Assembly: GCF_905332535.1 (NCBI RefSeq)
Contig: NZ_CAJOCF010000003.1
Coordinates: forward strand, 217,787-281,786
Direction of reading: 5' to 3'
From: Latilactobacillus fragifolii
Lineage (GTDB): Bacteria > Bacillota > Bacilli > Lactobacillales > Lactobacillaceae
DNA length: 64,000 bases
Shown here: positions 18,848-27,408 of the stretch, one piece after another
Layout of the letters: each line of letters starts with the position of its first letter
Position numbering within the stretch: position 1 is the stretch's first letter
Made by a program: the position numbers and the translations under genes
The notes under the pieces: model-generated
What the model was told of the DNA's origin: nothing
Seen by the model: the letters and a program-made list of their open reading frames with translations, nothing else
Database searches by the model: none

Positions 18848-20140
18848 TTATGCAAACACCCGATCAAAAATCGTTTGAACTTGTTTTAAGTGCCATTGGT
18901 AATCAAAGGCATCATCTAAATCGGCCTTTGAGAGTTGACTGGTGACTTTGGGATCGGCTTCCAATAATTGGCGGAAATCTTTTTGCTCATCCCACGCTAA
19001 GGCTGTCTTAGGCTGAACCAAATCATAGGCGGCTTCACGGCTAAGGCCCGCATCCACTAACTTCAACAAGACGCGTTGACTGTAAATTAAACCATGCGTG
19101 ATGTTCATATCGGCCTTCATCTTTTCAGGAAAGACTGTCAAGGTCTTAACAATCCGCGTGAAACGGTTCAAAATGTAGTCCAATAGGATGGTTGTATCGG
19201 GTAAAATAATCCGCTCAGCCGAACTGTGTGAGATATCGCGTTCGTGCCATAGCGACACATCTTCCATCCCCGTCACCACATGCCCGCGAATCACCCGGGC
19301 TAAGCCACTGACATTTTCTGAACTAATGGGATTACGTTTATGCGGCATCGCTGAAGAACCTTTTTGTCCCTTTGCGAAGAATTCTTCCACTTCACGTACT
19401 TCTGTCCGTTGTAAGTGACGGATTTCAGTTGCAAAATGTTCAATTGAGGTGGCAACGACTGCCATTGTATTAATATAATCGGCATGTAAATCTCGCGGGA
19501 GCACTTGCGTTGAAATATCTTGCGCCCGAATACCTAAATGTTCTGTCACATACGCTTCAATTTCAGGCGGAATATTAGCAAAAGTACCGACTGCCCCACT
19601 GATTTTACCAGCTTCAACGCCTTTAGCGGCCCGTTCAAAGCGGTCTTGGTTCCGTTTCATTTCGGCATACCATGTTGCTAATTTCAAGCCAAACGTAGTG
19701 GGTTCCGCATGCACCCCATGCGTCCGCCCAATCATCACGGTATTTTGGTATTCGTAAGCTTTTTCTTTTAGAACGGCCATCAAATTGGCAATATCAGTCC
19801 GAATTAAGTCATTTGCTTGTTTCAAGATGTACCCCTGTGCCGTATCAACAACGTCCGTTGAGGTCAGGCCATAGTGCACCCACTTTTTTTCGTCCGCAAG
19901 CGATTCAGAAACAGCGCGGGTAAAGGCGACCACATCATGGTGTGTGATGGCTTCTAGCCGATTGACTTCTGCCAAATCAAAGCTAGCATTCTCGCGAATT
20001 TTTTGCGCATCCTCTGTGGGAATCTCGCCCAATTTAGCCCAAGCTTCAACGGCTAAAATTTCAACTTCCAACCAAGCTTGATACCGATTTTCCGTTGTCC
20101 AAATGGCCCCCATTTCGGGACGTGTGTAACGCTCTAACAT
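18848..20140 (-). CDS. purB: Adenylosuccinate lyase
   Basis: The product has 430 residues. It starts [20 protein letters not shown] and carries the fumarase-superfamily signature [20 protein letters not shown] (about 256-275) plus [14 protein letters not shown] and [12 protein letters not shown]. It cleaves SAICAR and adenylosuccinate in purine synthesis. The ATG at 20138-20140 lies six bases after GGAGGAG; the in-frame TTG five codons earlier is inside that ribosome site. It is co-transcribed with the purK-like gene. Confidence 0.96.
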   Translation of the reverse strand: MLERYTRPEMGAIWTTENRYQAWLEVEILAVEAWAKLGEIPTEDAQKIRENASFDLAEVNRLEAITHHDVVAFTRAVSESLADEKKWVHYGLTSTDVVDTAQGYILKQANDLIRTDIANLMAVLKEKAYEYQNTVMIGRTHGVHAEPTTFGLKLATWYAEMKRNQDRFERAAKGVEAGKISGAVGTFANIPPEIEAYVTEHLGIRAQDISTQVLPRDLHADYINTMAVVATSIEHFATEIRHLQRTEVREVEEFFAKGQKGSSAMPHKRNPISSENVSGLARVIRGHVVTGMEDVSLWHERDISHSSAERIILPDTTILLDYILNRFTRIVKTLTVFPEKMKADMNITHGLIYSQRVLLKLVDAGLSREAAYDLVQPKTALAWDEQKDFRQLLEADPKVTSQLSKADLDDAFDYQWHLKQVQTIFDRVFA

Positions 20141-20179
20141 AAACTTCTCCTCCAAATACTACACGAATGTTGATAATGG

Positions 20180-20261
20180 TCAAATGTGCTTGATTTGTCC
20201 TAGCTTTCCGGCACGATACGCCGGTAGTCCTCAAGACATTGCCGACAGACTCAGACACTCT
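20180..20261 (-). repeat. 3'-end repeat, single-box copy between purK-like gene and purB
   Basis: The sense motif AGAGTG (20256-20261) lies eight bases before the end of the purK-like stop codon. Then come CTTGAGGA, a hairpin CCGGC-N7-GCCGG (20208-20224), AAGCTAG and AAGCACATTT, which line up with the copy at 34.1 kb. The far box is absent because purB begins there. It is diverged and judged by eye. Confidence 0.5.
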
Positions 20262-21375
20262 GATACAAGTCTGCTGCTTCAAAATTGTCGATTAGTGGTT
20301 GAATTGCTTGGCCAGTAGCAGTGACGGAACCAATTTGTTGATGGGCCGTCACGTTGTGCAAATTAAAGTACCAGTCGGGTTTAATCTTCATCTGGGTTTG
20401 AATTAATGACCGTTGATTTTCTTGAATCCCTAAAGTCATCCCCGCATTATTGAGTCGTGATGGCCCGACTGCTAATTGACAGATGGCCTTCAAATGATAT
20501 TCATATTGCGAGAAATTCAAGGTATGGGTCAATACATCGCCCGTTGCGTGCGGTGTTGGCATAATCCGTTTCACATAAATATTCATAGCGGGGGTTAAAA
20601 AGAATTCAACCCCAAAGACACCTGTGTAAGCTAGCTTTTCTCCAATTAAATGAGCTAATCGATTGATTTCAGTCGCAACATCTTGATTAATCCGCGCTGG
20701 CACAAGCGACATCTTTAAGCGATGATCTTCAAACTCATTTTCAATGACGGGTAATGTCACACACTTCTCATCTTCAGTTTTAACAACCATCACTGATAGT
20801 TCTTGTGCATCAGGAATCCAAGATTCTAAAATATAAGACCCTAATCCAAGCGAAGCCTCAATATTTTCAAGGTCACTCGGCTGTTGAATAAAACGTTGAT
20901 ACTGCTTGCCATAACCTTTTTGGATTGGTTTTAAAATACATGGATACCCGATTGAATCAATTGCATCTTGAATATCATTGGCATCGACAACGGTCGCATA
21001 CGGTGGAATATTGATGTTTAAATCGTTCAAGAAAACTTTTTCGAGGTAGCGATCTTGGGTCACTGACAGCACATTACTGCCTTGTGGTAAATAGTATTGT
21101 TGTGCCAATTGTTCGAGCACCATCTCATCTAATAATTCATTCGTGTAGGTCAACACTTGACTAACTTCGCCAAGTTGGACTAATGTTTGATAATCATTGA
21201 ATTCACCATCAACTTGACTATCAATTATGCGGGCAAAAGCGGTATTTTGCATCTGTGGCGTCACAATGGCGGCTACCCGATACCCCATTTCTTTAGCTTT
21301 GATCGCCAACATATAGGCCCGTTGATCATTTCCAATAATTCCGATGGTTTGTCCTGGATAAATAACTGGCATCAT
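20251..21375 (-). CDS. PurK-like ATP-grasp protein with degenerate motifs
   Basis: The product has 374 residues and is collinear with N5-carboxyaminoimidazole ribonucleotide synthase (PurK) over its whole length (AYLPQGS-like YYLPQGS, CILK, YILESWIPDAQELSVMVVK, GVEFFL, GMTLGI). Key motifs are lost. GGGQLGRM is GNDQRAYM (15-22). The ATP loop RGGYDGKGQ is QKGYGKQYQ (152-160). The substrate motif ELAPRPHNSGH is KRIMPTPHATGD (269-280). It is therefore probably not a standard PurK. It starts at ATG 21373-21375; an upstream ORF extension runs over the -10 TATAAT at 21413-21418. It is first in an operon with purB. Confidence 0.8.
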   Translation of the reverse strand: MMPVIYPGQTIGIIGNDQRAYMLAIKAKEMGYRVAAIVTPQMQNTAFARIIDSQVDGEFNDYQTLVQLGEVSQVLTYTNELLDEMVLEQLAQQYYLPQGSNVLSVTQDRYLEKVFLNDLNINIPPYATVVDANDIQDAIDSIGYPCILKPIQKGYGKQYQRFIQQPSDLENIEASLGLGSYILESWIPDAQELSVMVVKTEDEKCVTLPVIENEFEDHRLKMSLVPARINQDVATEINRLAHLIGEKLAYTGVFGVEFFLTPAMNIYVKRIMPTPHATGDVLTHTLNFSQYEYHLKAICQLAVGPSRLNNAGMTLGIQENQRSLIQTQMKIKPDWYFNLHNVTAHQQIGSVTATGQAIQPLIDNFEAADLYQSV

Positions 21376-21474
21376 ATTACCTGCTTTCCTGTTCACCAAA
21401 CTGTATACCCTTATTATAGCGAATTTAATCACTGTCTGCCTAATACTTTCCTTCATGATAACAAATTCTTAGAC

Positions 21475-21500
21475 AAAAAAAGAGTGCTACTTAGCACTCC
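21475..21500 (-). terminator. Terminator after xpt
   Basis: GAGTGCT-N-AGCACTC hairpin followed by seven T on the minus strand, close to the xpt stop. Confidence 0.85.
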
Positions 21501-21512
21501 GTTTAATAACCG

Positions 21513-22094
21513 TTATTGATTGTCATCTAAAAAGACCACTTGGCCGTCTTCAAACGCGGCAATTCGTGCTAAAGATTCGACTTGAATCCCCCGTTGATCT
21601 AATAATGCGCGTCCTTTTTGGAAAGTTTTTTCGATAACAATGCCAACGCCTTCTAGTTGGGCACCGGCTTCTTCAATAATTGAAAGTAGTCCTTCAACCG
21701 CTTGACCATTGGCTAAGAAATCATCAATGACTAAAACACGGTCGTCTGCATTAAGGAACTTCTTCGAAATTGAAATATGGTTGTTCACTTTCTTCGTATA
21801 TGAATAAACCGTTGCGCTGTACATATTATCTTGTAGTGTTAAACTCTTGTGCTTTCTTGCAAAAACAACGGGAACGTGGAATGCTAAGCCTGCGAAAACT
21901 GCAGGTGCAATGCCTGATGATTCAACCGTTAGGATTTTAGTAATCTTCTTATCCTTAAATAAACGTTGGAATTCTTCACCCATAGCAGCCATTAAATCCG
22001 GATCCACTTGGTGATTTAAGAAGTTATCGACCTTCAATACGTCTTGACCTAATACTTGACCATCTTTTTTAATGCGTTCCTCTAATAATCGCAC
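21513..22094 (-). CDS. xpt: Xanthine phosphoribosyltransferase
   Basis: The product has 193 residues, the usual Xpt length. It shows [16 protein letters not shown], the flexible-loop region ARKHKSLTL and the PRPP-binding [17 protein letters not shown] (about 119-135). It converts xanthine and PRPP to XMP for purine salvage. It starts at GTG (22092-22094) behind AAAGGAGAG. I looked for a guanine riboswitch or PurBox in the 110-nt leader and saw neither. A -35 TTGTTG with -10 TAATCT is possible near 22.17 kb. Confidence 0.93.
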   Translation of the reverse strand: MRLLEERIKKDGQVLGQDVLKVDNFLNHQVDPDLMAAMGEEFQRLFKDKKITKILTVESSGIAPAVFAGLAFHVPVVFARKHKSLTLQDNMYSATVYSYTKKVNNHISISKKFLNADDRVLVIDDFLANGQAVEGLLSIIEEAGAQLEGVGIVIEKTFQKGRALLDQRGIQVESLARIAAFEDGQVVFLDDNQ

Positions 22095-22234
22095 ACTGAG
22101 CTCTCCTTTATCGCATCGTTAAACATCACCACTGATTGTAGTAACGACTAATAATGTTTTCTGAAATTGAATTAAAAATAGATTACCACAAAAAAAGTAT
22201 CACAACAAGCTCAAATCCAGGTATTCAGCGATTT

Positions 22235-22278
22235 GAAAAGAGGCAATCACAAAACAGAATTTGTAATGGCCTCTTTTT
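22235..22278. terminator. Bidirectional terminator between glucosaminidase gene and xpt leader
   Basis: The stem pairs AAAAGAGGC-NATTACAAA with its complement around TTCTG, with T runs on both strands. It serves the glucosaminidase gene on the minus strand. Confidence 0.8.
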
Positions 22279-22324
22279 AAATTAATTAGTCAGAAAGTGT
22301 GCATGCTTTGTTTCATAGTATGCG

Positions 22325-22996
22325 CTATTGATCATATTGATCGAGGTGATACTTCTTAACAAGCTCGATTAACTTCGTTGGATAATCGGGATCAGTCGCA
22401 TAGCCATCTTGTTGTAATGCATACGCGGCTTGCTCATAATTGGTGGCCGCAATCACGTGTAAATACTGTGTTCGGTTCCAAGAGGTCCCATAAGCAAACA
22501 ATTGGACATGATCAAGCATTGATTCTTGATAATTGTTATACACTTTAAAACGTGCTGTTGTCGTTACCCACTGCCCATTTAAATATTCCTTAGTCGTCAT
22601 TTCCTTAGTGTTAGCCGCATCATCGCCCTTGATGCCAAAATAATTATGATATTGCGCAGCAAGGGCGCTCTTTCCCCAATTACTTTCTAAAATGGCTTGT
22701 GCTAAAGTGATACTTGGTAAGACATGATATTGCGTCTGTAATTCTTGGGCATAAGGCACCATTTTTTTAATAAACGCTTGTTTTTTAGCTTGACGCGATT
22801 GCTGTTCCTGTCTGGCTTGGTTAGCAAGGTCTTCTTGTGTCTTTTGGCCATTATACTGCACCAATAAGACAAGTCCAATACCGAGAATAAATAGACTCAC
22901 TAAAACGACCACTAACCAATTCGTTGCGTGGCGTCTTTTCTTAGTATAGTAGTTAGCTGTTGGTTTGCGTTTTGCCGTCTTGCGTTTTTTTGCCAA
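22325..22996 (-). CDS. Membrane-anchored N-acetylglucosaminidase (GH73)
   Basis: The product has 223 residues. It has a strongly basic cytoplasmic start (KKRKTAKRKPTANYY), one membrane segment (about 27-46) and an extracellular GH73 domain. The catalytic Glu104 is in LAQAILESNWGKS, followed by YHNYFGIKG, YNNYQESMLDHVQLF and QDGYATDPDYPTKLIELV. It cleaves GlcNAc-MurNAc bonds of peptidoglycan, probably during growth and separation. It starts at TTG (22994-22996) with TTGAGG upstream. The same catalytic domain recurs in the large secreted protein at 52.4 kb. Confidence 0.88.
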   Translation of the reverse strand: MAKKRKTAKRKPTANYYTKKRRHATNWLVVVLVSLFILGIGLVLLVQYNGQKTQEDLANQARQEQQSRQAKKQAFIKKMVPYAQELQTQYHVLPSITLAQAILESNWGKSALAAQYHNYFGIKGDDAANTKEMTTKEYLNGQWVTTTARFKVYNNYQESMLDHVQLFAYGTSWNRTQYLHVIAATNYEQAAYALQQDGYATDPDYPTKLIELVKKYHLDQYDQ

Positions 22997-23107
22997 TCCT
23001 CTGCCTCAACTTTATCTGAATCTATTTCATATTGTACACAAATTTATTCAGAACACCAATCTTTAATTTGTAATCGCTCTTTATTTTTTATTTAGCGCTT
23101 TTATTGC

Positions 23108-23113
23108 TATAAT
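23108..23113 (+). promoter_or_regulatory. -10 element of Gfo/Idh gene
   Basis: Consensus TATAAT with an AT-rich weak -35 region. It overlaps an in-frame ATG at 23112, which shows that the ATG cannot be the start. Confidence 0.6.
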
Positions 23114-23153
23114 GTTGGCTGTAACCGATTACGATAGTAAAGGACTGATTTTA

Positions 23154-24140
23154 TTGACAACGCTTAACTGGGGAATTATTGGTTTAGGGAACATCGCCAC
23201 TAGTTTCGCAACTTATTTTAACCAACCGGATGGTCAAATTTATGGGGCTGCTTCTCGTTCACTCGAAAAGGCCCAAGCCTTTGCCGACCAATACCACATT
23301 CCACATGCATTTGGCAGTTATGATGCGATGCTTGCTGATGACAACATTGACATTGTCTACATTGCAACCCCCCATAATTACCACTTCGAAAATATTATGG
23401 CAAGCCTTGAAGCGGGGAAACACGTCTTCTGTGAAAAAGCGATTACGATGAACCGCCGTGAACTAAATAAAGCCAAGGCCCTGGCTGCCGAAAAGCACTT
23501 GGTACTAGCTGAAGCAATGACCATTTATCATATGCCATTGTTTGCCGAAATTGAACGCCAACAAGTTGCTAATCATTTAGGCGCTTTAAAATCAATTCAA
23601 GTCTCTTTTGGCAGTTATAAAGAACTTGATGCCAACAACCGCTTCTTCAGCCCAGCACTTGCCGGGGGGGCAATGCTCGATATCGGTGTTTATGCCCTTT
23701 CGTTTGCCCGCCGGATGTTAACGGCCAAACCAGAACTCGTGGCGACGCAATGGGTCCCTTCAGAATCAGGGGTCGATCAGCAATCAACCCTACTTTTGAA
23801 TAACGCCAATCATGAAATGGTGACTGTCACCTTAAACATTCATGCGAAGATGCCTAAACAAGGGGTTCTCGTTTATGAAAATGGCTACGTCACCGTTGAC
23901 GATTATCCTCGTCCCGACAAAGCCACCCTCACTTTCCCAGATGGGCGCGTTGAAACCATTCAAGCCGGTGATGCAACCAATGCGATGAACTACGAACTCC
24001 ATGATTTCCAAGAAACAGTGCGCGGGAATCAAGCAAATAGTAGCCTTGAATTATCAAGCGATGTGATGGCCATCATGACAGATGCCCGTGCTGAATGGGG
24101 CTTTGTCTATCCATTTGAAAAACGTTCTGATCTCGATTGA
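23154..24140 (+). CDS. Gfo/Idh/MocA family oxidoreductase
   Basis: The product has 328 residues. The N-terminal Rossmann fold shows LNWGIIGLGNIATSF (4-18), then IATPHNYHFENIMASLEAGKHVFCEKAITMN, the conserved E-K motif binding NAD(P), and the C-terminal beta-sheet domain has AGGAMLDIGVYALSFARRM. Such enzymes oxidise or reduce sugars and cyclitols; the substrate is unknown. The start is TTG at 23154, nine bases after AAAGGA, because the upstream ATG lies inside the -10. Single gene with its own terminator, divergent from the glucosaminidase. Confidence 0.85.
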   Translation: MTTLNWGIIGLGNIATSFATYFNQPDGQIYGAASRSLEKAQAFADQYHIPHAFGSYDAMLADDNIDIVYIATPHNYHFENIMASLEAGKHVFCEKAITMNRRELNKAKALAAEKHLVLAEAMTIYHMPLFAEIERQQVANHLGALKSIQVSFGSYKELDANNRFFSPALAGGAMLDIGVYALSFARRMLTAKPELVATQWVPSESGVDQQSTLLLNNANHEMVTVTLNIHAKMPKQGVLVYENGYVTVDDYPRPDKATLTFPDGRVETIQAGDATNAMNYELHDFQETVRGNQANSSLELSSDVMAIMTDARAEWGFVYPFEKRSDLD

Positions 24141-24146
24141 GTTATC

Positions 24147-24180
24147 TAAAAAAACCTGACCGCGTTGGCCAGGTTTTTTT
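24147..24180 (+). terminator. Terminator after Gfo/Idh gene
   Basis: AACCTG-N-CC pairs with GG-N-CAGGTT, followed by seven T. Confidence 0.8.
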
Positions 24181-24235
24181 ATAGCGCCAAGCACCCTATG
24201 CTTCGGCAAAGCCTCCTGAATTTACATCAGCCAAT

Positions 24236-24280
24236 GAAAAAAGGGGCCGCAACAAAATTACTTTTGTCGCGACCCCTAGG
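24236..24280 (-). terminator. Terminator after cold-shock gene
   Basis: A minus-strand hairpin of about 15 bp (AGGGG-TCGCGACAAAA with its near complement, loop GTAA) followed by T6, just past the csp stop. Confidence 0.85.
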
Positions 24281-24293
24281 TTAATTTTTTAAA

Positions 24294-24494
24294 TTAGTTT
24301 TTGTTTACGTTAACAGCTTGTGGGCCGCGGTCGCTTTCTTCGATATCAAAAGAAACGCTTTGACCTTCTTCAAGAGTCTTGTAGCCTTCACCTTGGATAG
24401 CTGAGAAATGTACGAATACATCACTACCATCTTCGCGAGTTACAAAGCCGTAACCTTTTTCTGCGTTAAACCATTTTACAGTTCCGTTTTCCAT
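24294..24494 (-). CDS. CspA-family cold-shock protein
   Basis: The product has 66 residues, a single cold-shock domain with RNP1 KGYGFV (13-18) and RNP2 VFVHF (26-30). It binds single-stranded RNA/DNA and acts as an RNA chaperone. AAGGAGG precedes the ATG. A leader of about 110 nt lies between the promoter and the start, as expected for thermoregulated csp mRNAs. Confidence 0.95.
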   Translation of the reverse strand: MENGTVKWFNAEKGYGFVTREDGSDVFVHFSAIQGEGYKTLEEGQSVSFDIEESDRGPQAVNVNKN

Positions 24495-24611
24495 GAGAAA
24501 AATCCTCCTTGTGTCGATGACACGTTATAAATTTGTGTATTTCTGGTGGTCCGATGGAAGAAAGTTCTTTTGGAAACATTCGTACCGCAACCATTCAAAA
24601 AGTACAAACAT

Positions 24612-24640
24612 AGTGTAACACAGACAACAACCATTGGCAA
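24612..24640 (-). promoter_or_regulatory. csp promoter with long leader
   Basis: -35 TTGCCA (24635-24640), 17-nt spacer, -10 TACACT (24612-24617) with a TGT extension. Transcription would start near 24605, leaving a ~110-nt 5' leader. The rest of the 310-nt gap up to 24805 holds only the weak promoter of the lipoprotein gene. Confidence 0.65.
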
Positions 24641-24804
24641 CCATTTGGCAGTAAAAAATAAACCGTTTTCTATCATGGGCAATCAGCATCCACGTTTTAG
24701 CCCCATCCGCTTTTATATGTTACATCAGCCCTTAAATAATTTGGCTTTTTGCTTTAATTACGCTAAGATAGCAGTATACCTTTTTCCCATTGGAGTGCTT
24801 GCTT

Positions 24805-25443
24805 ATGCTGAAACTATTGAAACGTTTATTACCAATTATCTTCATCGGCGTGAGCCTAGCCGCTTGCCAAAGACCGATGGATACTAAACACCAACTTCAA
24901 GCCGATATGCAAACCGTTGAAAATGCAACGAAACAACAACAAGCAGCCCTTTCAACGCTTGAAACAATCGGTGATCCAGTTCCTGATAACTATCTCACGA
25001 TTCAAAAAAAATATCCTGACGAAAATCTCTTAACGGTTGAAGACACTAAAATCGCGGTAACTGCAGCCAAGCGTGAAGCGGCCTTTCAAAGGCTTAAAGA
25101 ACAACAAGCGGTGCTCAAACCGGTAATCAAACGCCTTAACAAACTAGTCAAACAAGAAAACGATGAATTGCCAATTGAGCAAGTCAAAGATTTAAATCAA
25201 AGTCTCAAGATTTCAACACTTGATTATACAACCTTGGTTACCTTCTACAATGCAGCCACTAAGGCATCTGACGAATTTTACACTGATCATACGGATGCTG
25301 ATGCCGACGAAGACAGCCTTAAATCACCAATCAATCGTTTAAATCAATATTATAGTTCGGTTTATCAACAAGCTGAAATTGCTAAGGTCAATATGAACAC
25401 AGTGACGGCCCACGCTAAAAAAGTTCAAAAACAACTGAAATAA
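24805..25443 (+). CDS. YkyA-like lipoprotein
   Basis: The product has 212 residues. A lipoprotein signal with lipobox SLAAC (Cys at ~21) is followed by an almost fully helical, Gln/Lys/Glu-rich domain resembling the YkyA (putative cell-wall-binding lipoprotein) family. It is anchored to the outer face of the membrane; function unknown. The start is ATG 24805 behind TGGAG; a TTG at 24790 lies before that site. Single gene with its own terminator. Confidence 0.72.
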   Translation: MLKLLKRLLPIIFIGVSLAACQRPMDTKHQLQADMQTVENATKQQQAALSTLETIGDPVPDNYLTIQKKYPDENLLTVEDTKIAVTAAKREAAFQRLKEQQAVLKPVIKRLNKLVKQENDELPIEQVKDLNQSLKISTLDYTTLVTFYNAATKASDEFYTDHTDADADEDSLKSPINRLNQYYSSVYQQAEIAKVNMNTVTAHAKKVQKQLK

Positions 25444-25449
25444 AGCTAA

Positions 25450-25488
25450 AATGAGCTAGACAAAAATGATTTTGTCTAGCTCATTTTT
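25450..25488 (+). terminator. Terminator after lipoprotein gene
   Basis: ATGAGCTAGACAAAA and its exact complement around a short ATGA loop, then five T. Confidence 0.85.
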
Positions 25489-25547
25489 AAATTCAACTAT
25501 TGATTATTAAAACATGGCGGATTAGTTATTGCGACCCTCACTTATTA

Positions 25548-26144
25548 TTAATGCCGCTTAAAACGCATCAGTGGGGTTGCGACTAATGGTGTCACCACAG
25601 CTGCTAAGGTTGCCTCCATTACCGCATTTAACGCAACAACGCTAAGCATCACAATAATTAAATGTGTGGGGTCAGTATGATACATCCCCGCCGCTTGGTG
25701 GCCATAGAGCACCCGCGTTAAGCCAATCACTAAAAAGGTATTAACCAAAGCACCGAAGATGCCAGCTAAAGCCATTGCGCCAGTCTTGCGAATTTTAGTT
25801 TGATATAAATGTTGGAACGTAAAGCCAGCAATCATCCCCGCCATCAAGCGCGGTAAAATCGCGATTATTGGATTTTGAAAGATTAAAAGCGAAAGCGGAT
25901 CGCCAGGTGACGTGTATGCTCTAAATAATGAAATCAAACCCCAGATCAACCCTAAAATAGCCCCTTGGCGGGTTCCTAGAATCACAGCACCAATAATGAC
26001 CGTTAAATGGATGGTTGTCACGGCTGGTAGCCCAGGAATGATATTGATATAACCGACCATCGGAATAAAACTTTGAATGATTAAAAAAGCGGTTAAAATC
26101 GCCATAATACTAATTGTGTAAGCTGATGAATTTTTATGTGTCAT
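25548..26144 (-). CDS. ECF transporter S component (substrate unknown)
   Basis: The product has 198 residues and six predicted membrane helices. It resembles the ECF-type S components (PF12822-like): ITAFLIIQSFIP-type first helix, TTIHLTVIIGAVILGTRQGAILGLIWGLISLFRA, then NPIIAILPRLMAGMIAGF. Such proteins bind a vitamin or similar micronutrient and share an energising EcfAA'T module encoded elsewhere. No riboswitch is seen in the short leader, so the substrate is open; pantothenate-type S components are a candidate. AGGAGT ribosome site. It stands alone. Confidence 0.8.
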   Translation of the reverse strand: MTHKNSSAYTISIMAILTAFLIIQSFIPMVGYINIIPGLPAVTTIHLTVIIGAVILGTRQGAILGLIWGLISLFRAYTSPGDPLSLLIFQNPIIAILPRLMAGMIAGFTFQHLYQTKIRKTGAMALAGIFGALVNTFLVIGLTRVLYGHQAAGMYHTDPTHLIIVMLSVVALNAVMEATLAAVVTPLVATPLMRFKRH

Positions 26145-26223
26145 CCTAACTGACTCCTAAACTGAATTTATTGCTCATTATAGCGATTTGTCCCCATAGT
26201 TTCAATTATTTCTATCGAGGGAC

Positions 26224-26252
26224 AAAAAAAGGTAATTCCAATTGGAATTACC
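26224..26252 (-). terminator. Terminator after tRNA-Leu
   Basis: A 22-nt perfect palindrome (26231-26252) followed by T7 on the minus strand, 15 nt beyond the tRNA. Confidence 0.85.
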
Positions 26253-26266
26253 TAACTGAATTATGA

Positions 26267-26351
26267 TGCGGGTGAGAAGACTCGAACTTCCACCGGGAAA
26301 ATTCCCGACAAGATCCTTAATCTTGCGCGTCTGCCATTCCGCCACACCCGC
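26267..26351 (-). tRNA. tRNA-Leu (anticodon AAG)
   Basis: An 85-nt class II tRNA: acceptor GCGGGTG/CACCCGC, anticodon stem CAAGA/TCTTG with loop TTAAGGA giving AAG, long variable arm and GTTCGAGT T-loop. CCA is not encoded. A34 would have to be deaminated to inosine to read CUU/CUC/CUA. Confidence 0.9.
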
Positions 26352-26441
26352 GTAACTTGCTTTATCACTTTAAGCCACGTACATTAGTATAAGAGAAACG
26401 ACGATTGAAGTCAATTAAAATTTTACTTTGGAGACGATTAC

Positions 26442-26906
26442 ATGCCTATTATCCGCGCTAAATTAACCGATATTGCCAAATTAACGACCCTTTATCAACA
26501 ATTAACAGCTGAAATGCATGCGCTACAACCCGCTAATTACCAAACTGATTACACGCCCGATTTCTTCGCATGGCAACAAATGATAACCGATCCACTGCAA
26601 GCGGTCTTTGTCCATCGAAACAAAGATCAGCAAGTCGATGCCTTTTGTCATATCACAACAGCTCAAACAAATCCTTCACCGTTATTTATCGCCCATCGTT
26701 TTGCTTATCTCACGACATTGTACGTTGCCCCAGCAGCGCGGCGGCACCGGATAGCTACTGCCCTACTAACACACGCTAAACAATGGCAGCAGACGCAAAC
26801 CCTCGACTATTTAGAACTAACCGTTTTAGGCAATAACACTGCCGCGTTAGCCCTCTACCACAAACTGGGCTACACCCCTCAGAATCAAACTCTACGAGCC
26901 AACTAA
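26442..26906 (+). CDS. GNAT family N-acetyltransferase
   Basis: The product has 154 residues with GNAT fold. The acetyl-CoA loop is in LYVAPAARRHRIATALLTHAKQW (Q/R-x-x-G/A motif, about 90-112), followed by LELTVLGNNTAALALYHKLGYTP, the typical C-terminal motif B. The substrate (small amine or protein N-terminus) cannot be told. TTTGGAG precedes the ATG. Single gene, convergent with sprT and sharing its terminator. Confidence 0.85.
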   Translation: MPIIRAKLTDIAKLTTLYQQLTAEMHALQPANYQTDYTPDFFAWQQMITDPLQAVFVHRNKDQQVDAFCHITTAQTNPSPLFIAHRFAYLTTLYVAPAARRHRIATALLTHAKQWQQTQTLDYLELTVLGNNTAALALYHKLGYTPQNQTLRAN

Positions 26907-26946
26907 AAAACCGGGCCACACCTAAACATAAGTGTGACCCGGTTTT
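26905..26946. terminator. Bidirectional terminator between GNAT gene and sprT
   Basis: AAAACCGGG-N-CACAC pairs with GTGTG-N-CCCGGTTTT, with T/A runs on each side; it overlaps the end of both genes' transcripts. Confidence 0.85.
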
Positions 26947-27408
26947 TCATTGACCTTGTGTGGTTTGATAAATGAGTTGTCCACGACACCGCCGACAAAC
27001 ATAGCGGGCCGTATTAATGCGGCGCCGACGCGGATAAACTTGTCCACAATTTGAACACTGATAAATCAAAATTTTAGTCGGTTGCGTTGCCTTTTGGACA
27101 GCTGGTGCATAACGTGCACCGCCGACTTGTGCTAGTAATTGTTTAAAATCGGCATCTCGATGACGATAACCACGATGCAATAAATGCAGGTGATAATGAC
27201 AAAGTTCATGCTTAATCACCCCTTCTAAGGTCTGCACATCGTGTTCCGTCAACATCTTCGGATTAATATCAATATGATGATCCTGTAGATGATAACGCCC
27301 ACCTGTCGTTTTTAAGCGGCGATTGAAATTCGCTTGATGCCTAAATGGTCGGTTAAAAAACTGTAACGATAACTGCTGAATCAATTCCGTTAAAGCTTGA
27401 TTAGTCAT
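26947..27408 (-). CDS. SprT-like zinc metalloprotein
   Basis: The product has 153 residues. It has the SprT motif H-E-x-x-H in VIKHELCHYHLHLLHRG (66-82) and a C-terminal zinc ribbon CSNCGQ-x14-CRRC. Bacterial SprT proteins are small relatives of the SPRTN protease; their role is not established. It overlaps the end of tex by 8 nt, so it is translationally coupled to tex. Confidence 0.85.
   Translation of the reverse strand: MTNQALTELIQQLSLQFFNRPFRHQANFNRRLKTTGGRYHLQDHHIDINPKMLTEHDVQTLEGVIKHELCHYHLHLLHRGYRHRDADFKQLLAQVGGARYAPAVQKATQPTKILIYQCSNCGQVYPRRRRINTARYVCRRCRGQLIYQTTQGQ

Noticed and set aside
22095..22230. Possible guanine riboswitch or PurBox before xpt
   Set aside because: None of the conserved purine-riboswitch core or PurBox sequence is visible in the leader.
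22290..22330. Possible box-like sequence after the glucosaminidase gene
   Set aside because: Only AGCGCATAC and AAGCATGC fragments match; too short to support a repeat copy.
24546..24887. 113-codon plus-strand frame
   Set aside because: It runs through the csp leader and promoter and into the lipoprotein gene in another frame; it has no ribosome site.
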